NCBI GenBank assembly: GCA_037013495.1
Contig: CM072806.1
Location: 32,676,001-32,740,000, forward strand
Direction: 5' to 3'
DNA length: 64,000 nucleotides
From: Hippophae tibetana
Taxonomy: Eukaryota > Streptophyta > Magnoliopsida > Rosales > Elaeagnaceae
The notes beneath the pieces are model-generated. The model was given only the letters and a program-made list of their open reading frames with translations. It had not been told where the DNA came from and made no database searches. Below are positions 47,571 through 59,023 of the stretch, piece by piece. Position numbers and translations under genes: made by a program. Numbering within the stretch: position 1 is the first letter of the stretch; every line of letters begins with the position of its first letter.

Positions 47571-48682
47571 CCTTGATCATGTTTTCAAGCAAGATGATAC
47601 AGTGTAAATACCTTTATCTATTAGGAAGTATCTAACTAGTACTTATTTGGTTCTGCCTCAAGAAATCCTTGATAAAGTTCGAGAGAGGGAAACATAGACC
47701 TATGAAAAGTGGCTTTTCATGGTAAGAAATCCAACCTTCTAGGGGAATTTTATTGTTAAGGGAAGTTGGACTGGGAATTTGGATTTTGATGTTCTCCAGA
47801 ACATTATAAGCAGCTCTTAATTTAGCCTTGTCTTTTGGTTTAAATTCATAAGGTACAGGTTATGACCTTCAATCTTAGTCCTATAAGTTGGCTTTTCTTT
47901 ACCTTTACCAGCTTGATTTTTCTTGTGCCAAACTCAAGGGACTTTAATATTAGTTGAAGTATATATGTAGATTGAAATGCTAGTTGACGATCAAGCTTCG
48001 CTTACCAAAGGTATGGCTACAATCACATTTGGAGAGCTTCCTGAGTCATTTGATAAGCTCATATCAAGAGTTGAATCCAAAGCTCGTAGAAATCCAGATC
48101 CTTTGGAGCCTATATACTCCTCCTTGCTCTTACAAATTATGACACTATCCACATTGGGGATGTTCTTAAGTTTCTTACCAGCCATTTCTACTTAAGGATC
48201 CTTAAATTCAGGGTTAACTTATATAATAATAAAGTACCTCATTATGATATGTAATGATGTCAAGTTATATGAAAATTCACCTAAAATAAAATGCCTATCA
48301 TATCTGATCTAAAAAAGGAAACTCAAACTATCAAAGGCATGTTAAGAAGACAATAAATGCTTACCATGAGGCTAGAAATAATAAGATCCATACAAAAGAT
48401 GAAAATAGCAAAGGTAAATGATTGAAAATTGGGGAGAGGCAACATAGAATTTTTTTGCATAAACGAGTTGATACAAAGTGAAAGGAAATGGGATCCATAA
48501 GATTGTTGACTTCTATTTATACTTTTTTTTATCTCCCACCTGATATTTCAGATTCAGAGATCAAACAAACACACATACACTAGGTCATGAAAGTCACGCA
48601 TAATGGTGAAGACTGTGAATTAGACATGTTGGACACTCTTCCATCCTAATCTTATGTTCAAACTAAAAGAGCGTGCACTCGA
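47571..48682 (+). mobile_element. 3' end of the inner Tat element, with a conserved antisense ORF
   Basis: Matches 59040-60164 in order. Both copies carry an antisense open frame at the same place: here 47991-48185 reads MAGKKLKNIPNVDSVIICKS, in the other MVRKKLRNLFIPKNVIICKS. Both then have KEEYIG or KESIG. Tat elements are known to carry extra ORFs, some antisense, between pol and the 3' LTR. The plus frame at 47977-48195 is its mirror image. Confidence 0.65.
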
Positions 48683-48957
48683 TGTTTGGAAATGTCCTAA
48701 ATGTATTTGTCAAAGAGAAGACTAGATTAGTGTATGTACTATCATGATGAAGACTGGATGTATTTATTAATTTATACTTATATGATGCGTATTTTAGGGC
48801 AGATCCTTATAAGTCCATATAGACCCTCTAAACGATTGTTACGTGTATGTACACCCCTATATATACATTCATTACAATACTAAGAATCATCCTCATTCAT
48901 TGCACATTTATTATGTCTCTCTACTTTCTCTATATAAAATAGATACTTCTTCCAACA
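48683..48957 (+). mobile_element. Tat-lineage 3' LTR (275 bp) of the inner element
   Basis: Starts TGTTTGGAAATG and ends TTCCAACA. The base pattern matches 60165-60436 and 41992-42267. It directly abuts an integrase C-terminus of another element. Confidence 0.8.
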
Positions 48958-49190
48958 TTAACTATGACAAAGTAGTCCAATTCAAGGCTTTCACGATAGA
49001 AGAATAGGTCCTAGGAAAAATGTTCCCAAACCAAAAAAAGTGGATGGTCGGGAAGCTTGGGGCAAACTAGGAAGGGCCATACCAAGTCACAAAGGTCACA
49101 CCAATCGGAGCATATGCCTTACGAGATAACAATAGACAATAAAAAGAGATGAACTCGAATGCTTGACATTTAAAGAAATATCACTTTTGA
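48958..49190 (+). pseudogene. Tat integrase C-terminal end, outer element
   Basis: Reads NYDKVVQFKAFTIEE, then VLGKMFPNQKKWMVGKLGAN, EGPYQVTKVTPIGAYALRD and NAWHLKKYHF, with stops. This follows the integrase tail pattern R-F-x-x-GD-VLRK-x, GKLGPNWEGPY-V, W-N-x-x-HLKKYY. The 5' part of this integrase is not present to the left, where the inner element's LTR sits, which supports insertion of one Tat element into another. Confidence 0.8.
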
Positions 49191-49306
49191 CCAAGGTCGT
49201 TGAACATACGATGTGTACTTTGTATGAACCTTCTTTTTCATACCAATTTTAGTATGTAATATACAATATGGTGCCAAGATATGATATGCTGCTTTAACAA
49301 AACTTA

Positions 49307-49975
49307 ATGTAAACGAATGGATTGCCTCAATAATAAACCAAGCATAGTGCTCGAGCAATGCCTTGAAATCCTTTGAAAGATGGCATTATCTAGTTCTAGG
49401 TTGATGAGGCACCAACTCATTATAAACGAACTGATTTCCTCTGTAACGAACTTGGTAAACCACTCAAGCAATGCCATGAAAACCTTGTAAAGCTAGCATT
49501 ATCCAATTCATGTCGATGAGGTACTAGCTCATTATAAATGAGCTAGTCGACTCAATAATGAACTAGGTAAAGTGCTCAGGAAATTACTTATGAGCCTTAG
49601 AAAGTTAGCATTATTCGGTTCTAGGCCAATGAGGCACCACTTCATTATAAACGAGTCGATTGACTCTATAATGAGCCAGGCAGAGCTCTCAACAATACTT
49701 AAGAAGCCTTGGAAAGTTGGTACTATCTAATTTTAGGCCGATGAGGCACCAACTCATTATAAATGAGATAATCGCCTCAATAATGAACTAGGTAGAATGC
49801 TTGGGCAATGCCTTGGGAGCCTTGTAATGCTAGAATTGTCCAATTCTAGGCCAATGAAGATCCACATCATTATAAATGAACTTATTGCCTTGGTAATGAA
49901 CTAGGCAGAGTGTTTGGGCAATGCCTCGAGAGCCAGGGTAAGCTAGCACTATCTAATTCAAGACTAAGGAGTCAC
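49307..49975. repeat. 113-bp tandem array after the Tat integrase
   Basis: About six copies. The marker GCATTATC (or a variant) recurs at 49383, 49496, 49608, 49720, 49833 and 49946, spaced 112-113 bp. Each unit also holds GATGAGGCACCAACTCATTA and AATGAACTAGGYAGAGTGCT-type blocks. Copies differ at many sites. The minus frame at 49170-49358 is incidental. Such repeats in Tat 3' untranslated regions are a known source of new satellites. Confidence 0.9.
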
Positions 49976-50159
49976 CGTACTAAAAAAAATGATACTGTGT
50001 AACTAAACTAAATTGAATATTTAATTTAATGTTAGAGTTTGTAAATTTCATAAGTAGGACATAGAATTCAAAATTTCAAACATATAATAAACTGATCAGG
50101 AAGTGAGGTATCTGCACATTTAAGCCCCTTAGTCGCTTGGTTTCACAATAGCTATTCTT

Positions 50160-51870
50160 GTCGAACACATCTGAGCGAACTAATGGAAAAGATTATTGAA
50201 AATTTGAGGTAGGCACTTTAAAACTTCAGCCAATGAATGTCTAGGGTCTTTAAATTTGCTTTTGAAGTCCTGGGTAATCCTCATCACCCCTAAAAATACT
50301 ACCTCACCACGCTTTAGATACATGTTGGCCCAATGTGTCTCCTCATTAACACAACTATTCGTTACATTCATTGCCTTGTCATGTGGATGTGCCCTATCAT
50401 CAAATCAAGCCTGTATAAGGTCGAATTATTTCTTATAGAGCTTGACAAATTACTTGTGTTTTTTGACCTCGAGCTTCAATTTTTTGACCTCACTCATCAA
50501 TTTTGAGCTCTCTTTCTTAAATGAATGAGCTCGAAAATGAGAAGACTGGTCAGTAGCCATAATTAACAAGGAGTTACTTTGAGGTGAGAAAAAGAACCAA
50601 AAGGAAAAAAACATACAGTTCACTATTTAATGGGAGAATTCCCTTTTTTATAGAGCCAGTATTGGGTCTCACATGTCTTCCAAAAGTTGAGAGGATTTTT
50701 CATTTTCATACAAAACAACTCATTCACAAAGATAAAAATATGTGCAATGACAATAATAAATAGAAAATAAATATTCATTATATTTCCAAAAGGGTAGAGT
50801 AGAGTATGCAAAATAGAACAATGGATCTTAGAAGAATTCCAAAGCCCATTTTCTATTATATTAGTAAACTAAAAAAAATCAATCAAAATATAAAAGGAGT
50901 GGCTAGCCTAAAAGCTTATTGGTTGACGTTGGGTTGATAGTATGGTAGGTCAGTTTAGCCTCATTTTCTATTCGAAATCATGCTCGTCATCTTTATTAGT
51001 TGTTCAAGGAGACTGAGTCAGGGTAGGAATGAGGTCAAGGATCAGTCAGTAATCATTGACTTTATCCTTCTCTATGGCTTTCTTAAATTTAAAATGGAGT
51101 ACCTCTCAACTCTTCAAATTTCCAACCTCTAAGTCCTAGTAGGCTTGCTCTTTGACCATGTTAGATCGATCTAACTCCTCCTTGAGGTCCCGAGTATACT
51201 TATCCACCTTCTTCTTGGATTTCAAGGAGACCTTTTCCCTCTTGGCAAGATCTGGTGTCTACATGTTGATTATCATCACTCTAGAAAATGTGGCCTAGTA
51301 CTCTTTTTTCTCCTTCCTCAGCTCCTTCTTCATACACTCTACTTCTTAGATTTTGTAGTAGGTGAAGAAGGCCATCCTCCATAGCAAAAAAAATGCACAA
51401 GTGTTTAATCCTCTTGGTTGGATGCAAATGGTAATAAGCAATAAATAAATGTTGATCTGACCTCAAGGATTTTCTTGTTTGCCTTGGTCAAGATGTCAAA
51501 CTTCTACCATATTCCAACCAAGATAGCTTCATCCAACACCATAGTTATCCAGATAATGAAATCTTCTTAATCCATAGGATTTCCCATAATGAGCTTATTA
51601 AATGAGCCTGGAGCATCTACAAAGTTCACAAATATTACATTGCTTGAGGAAGGAAGAGTAGGTTCAAATGATGGCATCGAGATAGGATGTGAAATGATCA
51701 AGTCCCCAGAAGTGGTTGGAGGAGTTGGTAAGGTCTGCGACTACATCCTCAAAACCCTCCAATCTTTGGGCACTACCTTCATTCTCTTCGACTTAGAGGT
51801 AGTGGAGACCTGACCCTCCATGCTAGACTAGAAGTTGGTCAGGAGGTTGTTAAAGAGCATATCACTCATG
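50160..51870 (-). pseudogene. Antisense coiled-coil ORF remnant between Tat pol and 3' end
   Basis: The minus strand reads as one decayed protein of perhaps 500 residues. It begins at a Met near 51869 (MSDMLFNNLL), with STTSKSKRMKVVPKDWRVLR and NVIFVNFVDAPGSFNKLIMG at 51600-51815. A charged heptad-like part at about 51060-51260 reads LAKREKVSLKSKKKVDKYTR, DLKEELDRSN, MVKEQAY. It continues near 50180-50371 (FKDPRHSLAEVLKCL). Stops and shifts are present. Its placement and orientation suit the extra antisense ORFs of Tat elements; its function in them is unknown. Confidence 0.5.
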
Positions 51871-52149
51871 TATATATCTACACAATAAAACACAAAATGA
51901 TGTTAATCAAGCTGCAAGATAAATAATTCAATATAGGCGGTCCTTATAAGAATTTTGACCTTATGGCATAAGCTCAAAATTAGTGCCAAATTCAAGCTGA
52001 CATTCCTTATGCTTCATGCTCTTGTTTTTTGGGGTAGAGCATGGCCTTTGCACTACCTTGGGTTACAACAAGCCCGACCCTCGGTAGATCATCCCCACAG
52101 CTACCAACCTAGACTCCGATAAGACTTTCTTCCATGGAATTGGTGTAGG

Positions 52150-53816
52150 TGATGCAAACAAAATTGATACACAAATTTTGTATATTTATAAATAGCTTGT
52201 AATTGTACAAATCACTTTGTAAAAATGACTAGTATATTTACATGATCGGTCTAAAGAGAAACTACATGATTTTTAAATAATTCAACAAAATTCTTAAAAA
52301 AAGAACAAAAACTTTAACATCCTATCATAATTGTTTGGTTTTAAAAATCCTAATCTATTTACATTAAAATTAAGATAAAATTGATTAAAAAATATCAGGT
52401 AAATAAAAATTAATCATTTAATGAAAAATTTATGGGATAAATTAGTTAATTAATTATGCTTGCTCAACATCAATTAAATTATTAAATATATAAATTCCTC
52501 TTTTATATGAAAATGTTCTTAGAAGAGGTCTAGATTCTTTGTTAATAAAAATCAATTAATGACTTTAGGCAAGACCTATTGATTGATTAATATTAAATTA
52601 TGATTTATTTATAAAAAAAATAACAAATCATCTAAATCACTCCTTTAGGAAAAACACATAATTTAGACTATCATTTAATGTATCAAAGTTGAACTTAAGA
52701 TTGATGTATCTAAGAATTAACTTTCAAATTTTAAATCTATTATGAAAAATATGTTCTCAATATATTTTTCAATAATAAATCTTATACTTTTTTTTGAAAT
52801 AGAATATATATATTATATATATATAATCAAATCCTAGATCTAAATTTTATATTTTAAATATTCTACAAAAAAAATGTCATCATATATTTTTCTATAATAA
52901 ACTTTGTACAAGTCTTGAATGAAGAAATAAAAAAAATCAATTTATTTTATAAAAATATTTATCTAAATTAATATTTCACAAGTATAACAAATTTTTCATA
53001 GTATTTTCGACAAGATATGCTTACATTTAATAAATTATGAGTAAATTAAATGTAGCATTTAGAAAGCTACATAAATTAATTCTAAAATAAAGAATACATT
53101 TAAAATTTATACCTTAAGCGTATCCTTCAAAATATGGAATTTTAATACTAATCTATATTTGAAAAAACTCTAAAAAGATAGGCATATACTATTTATTGGA
53201 TCAAAACTACAACACAAAAATTGCAGCTAAACTAAATCCTAAGCTACTAAAGAAAATTGAAACTAAAAACTTAAAAAAGAATTAGATCTATGGTGATTGA
53301 GGGATAAATAATATGAGATGGAGAGAGGAGTATTTATAGATGAGGGAGTTGAAGAAAATGAAAGAAAAGTGGATCATGAGAGAGAAATTATTGGGTTCGG
53401 TGGTACACTTTTATCCTTGCAACGACATGTGTTGATTTAGTATGCGTTTAAATTGTGAACCAATCATCTCATGTCACAATACACATTAATCATTGTCATG
53501 GCCCGCGTTAAATTGCATATCTCTAAATTTCTTTGTATTGCACCCTTTTACATTTAGTTGGAACATATGTAAGACATACATATGTTATTCTTTTATTCTT
53601 CATCATTGTAATTAAATTCTTTCAAATACAATTCTTCAAGTATTTATCAATTTAATCATTTTGAAACCAAAAATACTTAAAAAATAACAAAATATATATA
53701 TGATTCTAAAAACATAAATTTTCTAAAATAATAATAAAATTATACAAATACAAATCTATTTTGACATTAAAGTGCATATAAATCATGTAATATTTAGTGC
53801 TTTCAAACACTCATCA
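52150..53816 (-). mobile_element. 1.67-kb gypsy LTR (probably a 3' LTR, minus strand)
   Basis: Starts TGATGCAAAC and ends AACACTCATCA on the plus strand. Matches the LTR family over its length. A TATAAATA box lies at 53331-53338 on the minus strand. On its right the sequence CAACTCCCAACTAGC, the reverse of a purine-rich tract, indicates the internal 3' end of an element in minus orientation. Confidence 0.85.
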
Positions 53817-55619
53817 CAACTCCCAACTAGCTTCTTACTAGCCTCTTAGCAAGGAAAGTGAAAGACTAAAAAATAAAAACTAAAATGAATAAACTAAACT
53901 ATCCTAAATCATTTTTGTAAATTGACACGGTTGTATTTAGCATATGCAACAAGCCTTTAAACTCTTAAGTTGTCTCAATGGATGAGTTTAAATCTTGTGA
54001 AGATTTTCAATGATAATACCCACAAACATTAAACTAAAGGCAAAATTTTAAAGAAATAACAAAAACAAAAAATAAAATAAGAACTGAAATTTAACAAAGT
54101 AAAAATTAAAACAAAAAATAAAAAAGTAAAAGAAAATACAAAACTTCTCATGATTTTAGTATCTTTTAAGTTCATAATTTAAAATCCAAAGCATATACTA
54201 AATTAAAATCCCAAAGAATCACAGTCTATGGTAAAAATTAGTTGAAAATCACACATTCATATTCCATATAAAAAATGTATCAATATTAATTTAACCAATT
54301 TCAGTGTTAGGAATCCGAATTCACTTCGACTTCAATCCTCACAAGTCATACTCTCAATATTGTACTGATTTTATAGGTTCAAACACTCAATCAAATTTAT
54401 ATGCAAATAGAGTTTATATAAAGAAATAAACTAATAAGTTTACATATGTTTAAAGAAGAAAAGGTTCAAAATAATACATAACATCGATCTCATGAAAGAA
54501 ATCAAATGAAATGATTTATAAAGAAATCACATATTATTTGCATGCATCAATCAAAAGTATCAAATAAAAATATCAAGCATATGCCTTTAGAGTTGAAATG
54601 AAATGCAATGACTTAAATAGGAATTATTTTCTATCTTTTTTTTGTAATAGTCATTCTCACAACTTTAGGGATTTTTGGGTCATATTATTTAGTATATACT
54701 ATTGATTTTTCTCTCTTTTTCTTATTTACTTTCTCTTTTTTTTATAAGAGATACTATTGTTTTTTAGAGAGTGAACCCATGTACATATTTGTACGATTTT
54801 GGTGAAAGGCAAATTTTGGCTTTCTTTTATATTGATTTAAGATAACCCCAAATATATCTATTTTTTGGAAATCATGCATGAAAGAAGAAGGCATACACTT
54901 TCAATCTCTACTTAAGTAATTCAATATAAGCAATAAAAACAAGTATACGATATTTTATTATATGTAAAAATCTTCACATTCAATGAAAAATATGTAGATA
55001 TCATCTAACAATTTTAAATAATAAGAAGAGTATTTAAAAGAGTACAAAAATATTATCACTCAAAATAGAAAGATTAAGGCTAAAAATATTTTCATAATAT
55101 AGTTTCCACTATTTGATTTTTAAACACCAATTTCGATTTTATCTCAATTTTAACATTTTATTATGAAACACAAATTATGACAAAAACAAAGTAATTATCA
55201 CATTACTTCATAATATGTTCAAAATATTAATCTAACAATTAAAAGACTCAATTATTTGCTTAAAATCAACTATAAGCATAACAAATTTGCAAGAATTTTT
55301 TTAATATTAAATCTAATTATTCCTAAACCAAGAAATAAACTAAAATAAAAGAAATAAAATGAAAATGATAACAAATAAAATAAATGTAAATGTAAATATA
55401 TGTTTAGTCAAAAAAATTTAAATTGCTCAAATTTATATAATGTAACTAATGTAACTTTACCACCCCAACTTAGAATTTACATTACCTTCGATGTAATAAA
55501 TGCAAATTAAATATAAAGAAGAAAGAAGAGAAAAGTTACCCATTTATTATACATGATTAAGTATTGATGTTAAATTCAGGTGCATTCATCATTCCAATCA
55601 TTTTAACCACACAAATAGA
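53817..55619 (-). mobile_element. 3' internal non-coding region of the minus-strand gypsy element
   Basis: Matches 2230-3130 in reverse near its left end, including the GGAATCCGAATTCA block at about 54310. Near 55465 it has ACCACCCCAACTTAGAA, a block common just before 3' LTR-proximal DNA of plant gypsy elements. No coding region remains. Confidence 0.6.
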
Positions 55620-56632
55620 ACACTGTGTACAAAAATTAAATCTTAAATCTAACTTTCATATTTTAAATTTACTACAAAAAATATATCATCAATATATTTT
55701 TCTATAATAAAATTTGTATGATTCTTGAATAGAGAAATAAAAAATTAATTCATTTTAAAAAAATATTTACCTAAGTTAATATTTCACAAGCATAATAACA
55801 TAACTAATATCCCATAGTATTTTCAACCATACATGCTTAGATTTAATAAATTATCAGTAAATTAAATATAGCATTTAGAAAGATATATAAATTAATTTTT
55901 AAATAAATATTAAATTTAAAATTTATATCTTAAGCGTATCATTCAAAATACTAAATTTTAATGCCAATATGTTTCTAAAAAACTCCAAATATATATGCAT
56001 ATGTTGTTTATTAGATCCAAAAATACTACATAGAAATTGCAAGTAAATTAAATTTAAAGCTGCAAAAGAAAATTGAAACTAAAAACTTAAAAGAAGAATC
56101 ATACTTGTGTTGATTGAGAGATGAAGAATATGAGTGAGGAAAAGGGGTATTTGTAGGTGGTAGAGCTGAAAAATAGAGGAAAAAGTGGATTGTGAGAGAG
56201 AAATTATCGTGCACTATGGCATACTTTTATCCCTACTGCGGTGTGTGTTGATTCAGTATGCATTTAAATTAAAATACAATTGTCTCATGTCGTGGCACAC
56301 ATTAATCACCATAACGACCTATGTTAAACTACATGTCTTTAAATTTCTTTGTATTTTTCCATTTTTCATTTAGTTGGAACATATGTAAGGCTTATATAAG
56401 TTATTCTTTTGTTTTTCTTAGTTGTAATCAAGTGCTTTCAGGTAAAATTCTTCAAGTGTTTATCAATTGAATCATTTTAAGGTAAAAAATACATGAAAAA
56501 CAACAAAACATGCCCATAAATTCGAATATATAGAGTTTCTAAAATAATAGTAAAATTGTGCAAATATAAATCTATTTTGACATTAAAGTGCATATAAATC
56601 ACATAATATATGGTACTTTTCAAGTACTCATT
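55620..56632 (-). mobile_element. Truncated gypsy LTR (U3 side kept)
   Basis: Matches about 52820-53816 from inside the LTR to its CTCATCA end, here decayed to ACTCATTA. The TATA position (about 56146) is degenerate. The other side is missing. The 62-codon frames here are incidental. Confidence 0.75.
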
Positions 56633-56912
56633 AATAGGAAAACATTGTTGAAGCTAAGACAACCTATGCTTTACCTCTTGGCTTAAGATCAACATATGAA
56701 AGCACGACCTCCTCATAATGGCCTTTATATTTTCCCATAATGGAGGGATCATTCTGGTCCAATTCTCAGCTACCTCTGGACTATAAACATATAAGAAGAA
56801 TTTATTCTAGATTTTGTTATTATCTGGACGTTGGACGTTCATCCCTCTATCTTGTTATGTCGACATATAAATCCCTCGAGTGTCCAATAGACTCTATTTG
56901 AGAGTGTATACC
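56633..56912. other. Unassigned remnant
   Basis: About 280 bp between the truncated LTR and the primer-site array. It could be element leader DNA or part of the outer Tat element. No motif was recognised. Confidence 0.4.
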
Positions 56913-57157
56913 TGATGACCAAATCCCCGGCCACGGCGCCGAAAACTTGATGACCAAATCCCCGGCAACGGCGCCAAAAACTTGATGACCAAATCCCCGG
57001 CAACGGCGCCAAAAACTTGATGACCAAATCCCCGGCAACGGCGCCAAAAACTTGATGACCAAATCCCCGGCAACGGCGCCAAAAACTTGATGACCAAATC
57101 CCCAGCAACGGCGCCAAAAACTTGATGAGCGAATCCCCGGCAACGGCGCCAAAAACT
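56913..57157 (-). repeat. Seven tandem 35-bp units, each with a tRNA-Asp primer-binding site
   Basis: Units start at 56913, 56948, 56983, 57018, 57053, 57088 and 57123, exactly 35 bp apart. Each is TGATGAC(or G)C(A/G)AA, then TCCCCGGCAACGGCGCCA, then AAAACT; unit 1 and unit 6 have single substitutions in the core. The core equals the 3' end including CCA of plant tRNA-Asp, so on the minus strand it is a primer-binding site. The next 35-bp phase is the LTR start at 57158 (TGATGAGCGAA), and unit 7 shares its GAGCGAA. Since 35 is not a multiple of three, all three minus frames are open through the array (56839-57177, 56847-57152, 56894-57355) and give the same peptide period; these are not genes. 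Confidence 0.95.
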
Positions 57158-58464
57158 TGATGAGCGAAAACCGACATCGTCGATTCTTGCCAATACTTTG
57201 GTTTTAATATTTATAAAACTCTCGCAAGTGCACGAATCATTTCGTAGAAAATGATAAGTATACTCCCAAGGTCGATCTAAGGAAGGAATGTGTGTGGTTT
57301 TTAATTTATTATTCAAACTTTTAAAAACGAAATTAAATCCTAAACATCCTGTCACGATATTTTGGGGTTTTGTGTTTTTAATCTAATTACATAAAATTAA
57401 ACATAGATTCAATAAACATTTATGCAAATTTTATCATTTATAATGGCAGAGTATTTATGGATATAATAACTTAGTTAATTATGCTTGCTCATATTATCTA
57501 GGTTATTAAGGATATGAATTGATATTTATTGATTCTCCCTTTTTTGTATGAATACCACCTTTGGTGGGGTTAGATATTCTTTGTTAACTAAACAAATCAA
57601 TTAACACCTATGGGTGGAGTTGATAACTAATTTGCTTAATTAAATTAATTCATTTTTCTAAGAGATTGAAAATGAACCATTTAAATGCCACCTTTGGTGG
57701 GGTTAGACAGTTTAAACTTTATTCAAGGTGTCCAAATTAAACCCAAGAATTTAGTTATCCGAGTACTAACTTTCAAGTTTTAAAACACCTACCGAAAACA
57801 TGTTGTCAATACATTTTCAGATAATAATTCTTATAAAAACTTTTGAAATAGAGCTTCACTCTAACTACCGGGCGATTGTACCATCAAATAAAAGAGCACT
57901 ACTCTAAATCAGACCGGATAACTAAACCTTAAAATCTCATTTTCAGGTTTAAGTTTGTAATGAAAAATAATATATTTCTCTCTAACATTCTTAATATAAA
58001 ATCATGAATAAAAACAAAATCAATTCATTTTAGAGATTTTTACCTATTTAATATTTCGCAAGCATAACAACGTTATTATTACATCATGTTTACTAAATAG
58101 CCAGCACAGTTAAATTTAACCACAGACAAATTAAATATAACATGTAAGAATAAAGCATAAAAATAACTGTAAAGAAAATAAAATCCTTACAGAACTTCGA
58201 CGCTATTCCCGTTGCTGGAAAAACTCTAAGCGGAATTTGCACTCCCATTTATTGAATCAAAGAGCTAAAATATTACAAAAACATAACTAGTTCTTCCCAA
58301 AAAAAAGGGAAGAACTCTAAATCTAAGAGAAATTAACTAAGAAAAGCTAAAAACTAAGAAAACATAAGAAAAACTAAGAAAAACTAAAAATCTAAGAAAA
58401 GAGAGAAAGAAAGAAGAGAGAAGTGTGTTTTGAAGGTGTGATTTTGAAGTGAAGGGAATGGGGG

Positions 58465-58472
58465 TATTTATA
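58465..58472 (-). promoter_or_regulatory. LTR TATA box
   Basis: TATAAATA within CACCTATAAATACCCCC on the minus strand. The same element is kept in the LTR at 52150 (53331-53338), and a variant in the one at 39259. Confidence 0.75.
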
Positions 58473-58578
58473 GGTGAGGATGGAGAGAAAAAATGAGTAA
58501 AAAAATGTAAAAACGCGTAATGGAAATGCTGACGTCATGGGGCGGCTGCACGTGAAAAATGAGTGTCGGCGAGCGCGG

Positions 58579-58700
58579 ATGAACAGTAACCCGCGCGCAG
58601 TGCTGCGCGCATGAACAGTAACACGCGCGCAGCGCTGCGCGCATGAACAGTAACCCCGCGCGCAGTGCTGCGCGCATGAACAGTACCCCCCGCGCAGCTT
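58579..58700. repeat. GC-rich 32-bp palindromic repeats in U3
   Basis: ATGAACAGTA recurs at 58579, 58611, 58643 and 58676, spaced 32-33 bp. Between copies lie GCGCGCAGYGCTGCGCGC palindromes; the second, GCGCGCAGCGCTGCGCGC, is a perfect 18-bp palindrome. It starts about 105 bp upstream of the TATA box on the minus strand and is far more GC-rich than the rest of the window. Confidence 0.9.
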
Positions 58701-59023
58701 GGGGCGGAGCTGGGTGCTGGGTCGCGGCGACGCGTTTTTCTCCTTTTTGACCTTTTTGACCCATTTTGTCCAATTTTTCCATATTTGTCGACCTTTTCGC
58801 ATTTATTTATTAATATATTTGTGATGTATTGCTTCCAGTATTCCTCTTTGAGTCTTTAAGTTGCATTTTTAAGCCAAAATAACTGAAAAACAATAAAAAT
58901 ACCCGTGATTCCGAAAAAGACAAATTTATATAAATATATGATAAAACATATAAATATATATATTTTTAATAAATTAATTTGCATAAAATCATGGTTATTT
59001 TAGTGCTTTTTGAGCACTCATCA

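Larger units (their letters stand above)
57158..59023 (-). mobile_element. 1.87-kb gypsy 5' LTR (minus strand) next to the primer-site array
   Basis: Starts TGATGAGCG and ends GAGCACTCATCA on the plus strand, so the termini form a TGATGAG...CTCATCA inverted repeat. Full-length match to 39259-40981. U3 lies on the right. TATAAATA on minus is at 58465-58472. Long LTRs with a tRNA-Asp primer site are known in Athila-type elements; with no coding region left, that assignment is tentative. The 136- and 104-codon minus frames (58392-58802) come from the GC repeat. Confidence 0.9.

Noticed and set aside
41987-48962. Perfect target duplication of the inner Tat element (ATAAC and TTAAC)
   Set aside because: Only four of five bases agree, and the flanks belong to different sequences (ULP1-like gene on the left, Tat integrase on the right), so a simple insertion does not fit.
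56913-57157. tRNA-Asp gene or CRISPR-like array
   Set aside because: Only the last 18-19 bases of tRNA-Asp are present, with no anticodon arm. The units are contiguous 35-mers without variable spacers, and the site adjoins an LTR, so a primer-site array is the better reading.
56839-57355. Repeat protein with SSFWRRCRGFGHQV periods in three minus frames
   Set aside because: All three frames are open because a 35-bp unit cycles through the frames; this is a by-product of the primer-site array.
58392-58802. Arginine- and alanine-rich minus-strand proteins
   Set aside because: They are the translation of GC palindromic repeats inside LTR U3 and cross the TATA box.
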